From positions 62,001 through 126,000 of the forward strand of contig NZ_WHOD01000027.1 in NCBI RefSeq assembly GCF_013141765.1: a stretch of DNA of 64,000 bases, read 5' to 3'. Source of the DNA: Paenibacillus foliorum (GTDB lineage Bacteria; Bacillota; Bacilli; Paenibacillales; NBRC-103111). The position numbers and the translations under genes are program-made. The notes beneath the pieces were generated by a model. It worked only from the letters and a program-made list of their open reading frames with translations. It was not told where the DNA came from and did no database searches. The stretch's first letter is position 1, and each line of letters opens with the position of its first letter. Shown here piece after piece: positions 61,815 to 64,000 of this stretch.

Positions 61815-61892
61815 ATGATAATCGTCGTGATATTTACCGTATTTATATTTATTTACTTGGCCTACGCGCTTATAAATCCGGAAAAATTTTGA
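61815..61892 (+). CDS. kdpF: KdpF-like small membrane protein
   Basis: 25 residues: MIIVVIFTVFIFIYLAYALI and NPEKF. The hydrophobic helix followed by a short NPEKF tail is the KdpF pattern; the E. coli protein stabilises the KdpABC complex. It overlaps no gene but starts right after the preceding small ORF and precedes kdpA by 38 bases. Confidence 0.85.
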   Translation: MIIVVIFTVFIFIYLAYALINPEKF

Positions 61893-61930
61893 GAAATAAT
61901 AGATAGGTTTAGGAAGGGAAGTAATAAACT

Positions 61931-63610
61931 ATGGGCATTTTGCAAATTGCCGTTGTCATCGTAATTCTGGCACTGCTGGTTAAACCAGTGGGAACCTATC
62001 TATATCACGTATTTTCGAATGAAGCTAACCGGACGGATAAATGGTTCTCCTTTATTGAAAAACCTATATTCTCGCTTATTGGCTTAAAAGAACGGAAAGG
62101 CATGACTTGGAAAACGTATGCGCTCAGTTTTATCATTACCAATATTGTACTTGTGGCTGTCAGCTACTTGATTCTGAGAATGCAAAAGTATCTGCCTTTC
62201 AATCCGAATGGAATCGACAATATGGAAGAGACACTGACCTTTAATACGGTCATCAGCTTCATGACCAACACGAACCTGCAGCATTATAGCGGAGAGTCAG
62301 GGTTGTCCTATTTCTCGCAGATGGCGGTCATCATGATGATGATGTTCACCTCGGCAGCGACAGGCTTTTCAGTTGCGATAGCTTTTATAAGAGGCATTAC
62401 CAGCAAAGGAGAAACCATTGGTAACTTCTTCGAGGATTTTGTGAAGGCCCATGTACGGGTATTTTTCCCGCTTGCCTTTGTGGTTACTTTGCTTCTAGTC
62501 GCTTTGCAGGTTCCGCAGACGCTGCAGCCAACAATATCCGCAACGGGGTTGGATGGTTCCGGGCAGCAAATCGCGATAGGGCCGGTTGCTTCACTTGAAT
62601 CGATCAAGCATTTAGGCACGAACGGGGGCGGATTTTTCGGAGTCAACTCGGCTCATCCCTTTGAAAATCCGAATCCGCTGACTAACGTCATTGAAATATT
62701 ATCGATGTGGGTATTATCGGCGGCACTTCCTTACACATTTGGCTTGTTTGCCAAAAACCGCAAGCAGGGTTGGGTTATTTTCTCAGCTATGATGATTTTG
62801 TTTGTCATGTTCCTGTCTCTTGCGTATGCAGCGGAGTCAAGCGGAAATCCGGTACTCAATAACCTGGGTATCGACGCTTCTCAGGGAAGCATGGAAGGGA
62901 AAGAAACACGCTTCGGAATCGCTCAGTCGGCGTTGTTTACAACGGTAACGACAGCGGCCACCACAGGAAGTGTTAATAATATGCACGATACGCTCACACC
63001 GCTTGGAGGCATCACGCCATTAGCTTTAATGATGCTGAACTGCGTTTTCGGGGGCAAAGGTGTCGGCTTGGTCAATATGCTGATGTATGCAATTCTAGCC
63101 GTCTTCTTAGCAGGGCTGATGGTTGGTCGTACACCGGAGTTTCTGGGCCGGAAAATAGAAGCGCGAGAGATGAAGCTGATTGCCATTGCGATTTTAGCGC
63201 ATCCGCTTATCATTCTGGCTCCGACGGCAATTGCGCTGGCCACCGAATTGGGGAAAACGGGGATCACGAATCCATCTTTCCACGGCATTTCGCAAGTGCT
63301 GTACGAGTATACATCTTCTGCTGCCAATAACGGTTCGGGCTTTGAAGGACTCGGAGATAATACACCGTTTTGGAATATCACAACAGGACTTGTTATGTTG
63401 TTTGGCCGCTACGTTTCCATGGTAGCCATGCTGGCCGTGGCCGGTTCCCTGCTGCGCAAGCAATGGGTTCCTGAGACGATCGGGACTTTCCGTACCGATA
63501 ACCGTTTATTTGCCGGTATTCTCGTAGGAACTGTATTGATTATTGGGGCTTTGACGTTCTTGCCTGGTATTGTGCTCGGGCCGATCGCAGAGTATTTGAC
63601 GATCCGTTAA
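61931..63610 (+). CDS. kdpA: Potassium-transporting ATPase subunit A
   Basis: 559 residues, with AGGAAGGGAAG upstream. The four selectivity-filter loops of the SKT-type channel are visible: TNTNLQHYSGESGLSYF, GTNGGGFFGVNSAHPFENPNP, TTAATTGSVNNMHDTLTPLGG and YTSSAANNGSGFEGLGDN. About ten membrane segments; N-terminal VGTYLYHVF region is typical. Binds and passes K+ in the high-affinity pump. Controlled by the c-di-AMP riboswitches upstream. Confidence 0.96.
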   Translation: MGILQIAVVIVILALLVKPVGTYLYHVFSNEANRTDKWFSFIEKPIFSLIGLKERKGMTWKTYALSFIITNIVLVAVSYLILRMQKYLPFNPNGIDNMEETLTFNTVISFMTNTNLQHYSGESGLSYFSQMAVIMMMMFTSAATGFSVAIAFIRGITSKGETIGNFFEDFVKAHVRVFFPLAFVVTLLLVALQVPQTLQPTISATGLDGSGQQIAIGPVASLESIKHLGTNGGGFFGVNSAHPFENPNPLTNVIEILSMWVLSAALPYTFGLFAKNRKQGWVIFSAMMILFVMFLSLAYAAESSGNPVLNNLGIDASQGSMEGKETRFGIAQSALFTTVTTAATTGSVNNMHDTLTPLGGITPLALMMLNCVFGGKGVGLVNMLMYAILAVFLAGLMVGRTPEFLGRKIEAREMKLIAIAILAHPLIILAPTAIALATELGKTGITNPSFHGISQVLYEYTSSAANNGSGFEGLGDNTPFWNITTGLVMLFGRYVSMVAMLAVAGSLLRKQWVPETIGTFRTDNRLFAGILVGTVLIIGALTFLPGIVLGPIAEYLTIR

Positions 63611-63637
63611 TGGAAATGGAAGAGGTGGATATCAGCA

Positions 63638-64000
63638 ATGAATACGAATAGACGAAAATTATTATCCGGTGATATCGTTGCAAATGCCGTTAAAGATAGC
63701 TTTGTGAAGCTGAACCCAGTCATGATGATGAAAAATCCGGTTATGTTTGTTGTAGAGGTAGGCACATTGATTGTTTTATTGATGACAATCTTGCCTGGTT
63801 ACTTTGGTACAGAGGAAAGCGTAGGCTTTAATCTTACCGTATTTTTGATCCTGCTGTTCACGGTGCTGTTCGCTAACTTTGCGGAAGCACTGGCAGAAGG
63901 ACGGGGGAAAGCGCAAGCGGACTCGTTGAAAAAATCCAAACAAGAGATTACCGCTATCAAAGTAGTCAACGGGGGCTTGAAGCAAATACCGTCAACAGAG
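63638..64000 (+). CDS. kdpB: Potassium-transporting ATPase subunit B, N-terminal fragment
   Basis: 121 codons from the ATG at 63638 (AGAGGTGG upstream) to the window end; the gene continues beyond it. The visible part matches KdpB: DSFVKLNPVMMMKNPVMFVVEVGT, then the membrane pair and FANFAEALAEGRGKAQADSL.KSK, the conserved start of the actuator region. The phosphorylation site and ATP site are outside the window. Confidence 0.95.
   Translation, partial: MNTNRRKLLSGDIVANAVKDSFVKLNPVMMMKNPVMFVVEVGTLIVLLMTILPGYFGTEESVGFNLTVFLILLFTVLFANFAEALAEGRGKAQADSLKKSKQEITAIKVVNGGLKQIPSTE

Noticed and set aside
62084..63463. Antisense open frames over kdpA
   Set aside because: They are shadows of the strongly conserved kdpA frame and have no start signals.

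Overview
The window looks like a chromosomal segment of a Paenibacillus or close relative (Firmicutes, Paenibacillaceae). Evidence: strong Shine-Dalgarno sites with frequent GTG/TTG starts, moderate GC, Bacillus-type neighbours (tex, a SprT-like gene and a tRNA cluster in the same order as the B. subtilis ydcI-ydcK-trnS region), YesM/YesN two-component systems beside lipoprotein-type ABC importers, and remnants of an S-layer-homology protein. No phage, IS element or CRISPR array was seen. Coordinates and reading frames were read by eye; family names come from recognised motifs, not from searches.

Layout. 1-2.35 kb: end of tex, a hypothetical gene, a SprT-like gene and four tRNAs (Asn, Ser, Glu, Leu). 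2.4-3.3 kb: non-coding repeat copy 1 and a long hairpin. 3.3-9.7 kb: NUDIX, galE, a yjfB-like motility gene behind a sigma-D-like promoter, a decayed hydrolase, DUF2621, endonuclease IV, purU, a Rieske protein. 9.8-17.3 kb: diguanylate cyclase, transketolase, ppnP, a dehydrogenase fused to a PilZ domain, pgi, a YigZ/IMPACT protein. 17.3-28 kb: regulators, YjbQ, small conserved genes, AlkD, a hydrolase, a VanY-like carboxypeptidase, membrane proteins, map, an unusual protein with a class-II aaRS-like C-terminus, an APH-fold kinase. 28.3-36.3 kb: a two-component system with an Fbp-type ABC importer carrying two paralogous binding proteins. 36.6-44 kb: a YtcQ/LplB/YtcP-type importer followed by a UroD-like, M20 peptidase and PLP C-S lyase operon. 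44.1-45.1 kb: repeat copy 2, which contains a tetranucleotide-repeat array of nearly 500 bp. 45.3-53 kb: YesM/YesN with a sugar-type ABC importer and a YghZ-like reductase. 53-59.4 kb: guanylate-kinase-like gene, a copper-amine-oxidase-N-like exported protein, a repeat patch, an SLH pseudogene, VOC protein, RluA-type pseudouridine synthase, and an ABC exporter. 59.4-64 kb: a c-di-AMP (ydaO/yuaA-type) riboswitch locus: one riboswitch on the minus strand before an unrecognised gene and two in tandem on the plus strand before a small Rossmann-like protein, a tiny membrane ORF, kdpF, kdpA and kdpB (cut by the window end).

The most interesting points are (i) three c-di-AMP riboswitches arranged divergently, two of them in tandem before kdp and one controlling an unknown protein; (ii) a metabolic dehydrogenase fused to a c-di-GMP-binding PilZ domain, about 3 kb from a diguanylate cyclase gene; (iii) an unannotated 34-35 residue membrane ORF abutting kdpF; (iv) a dispersed intergenic element present twice, one copy of which has a long (RGYA)n tetranucleotide array; and (v) a protein of unknown function with a class-II aaRS-like motif 3.
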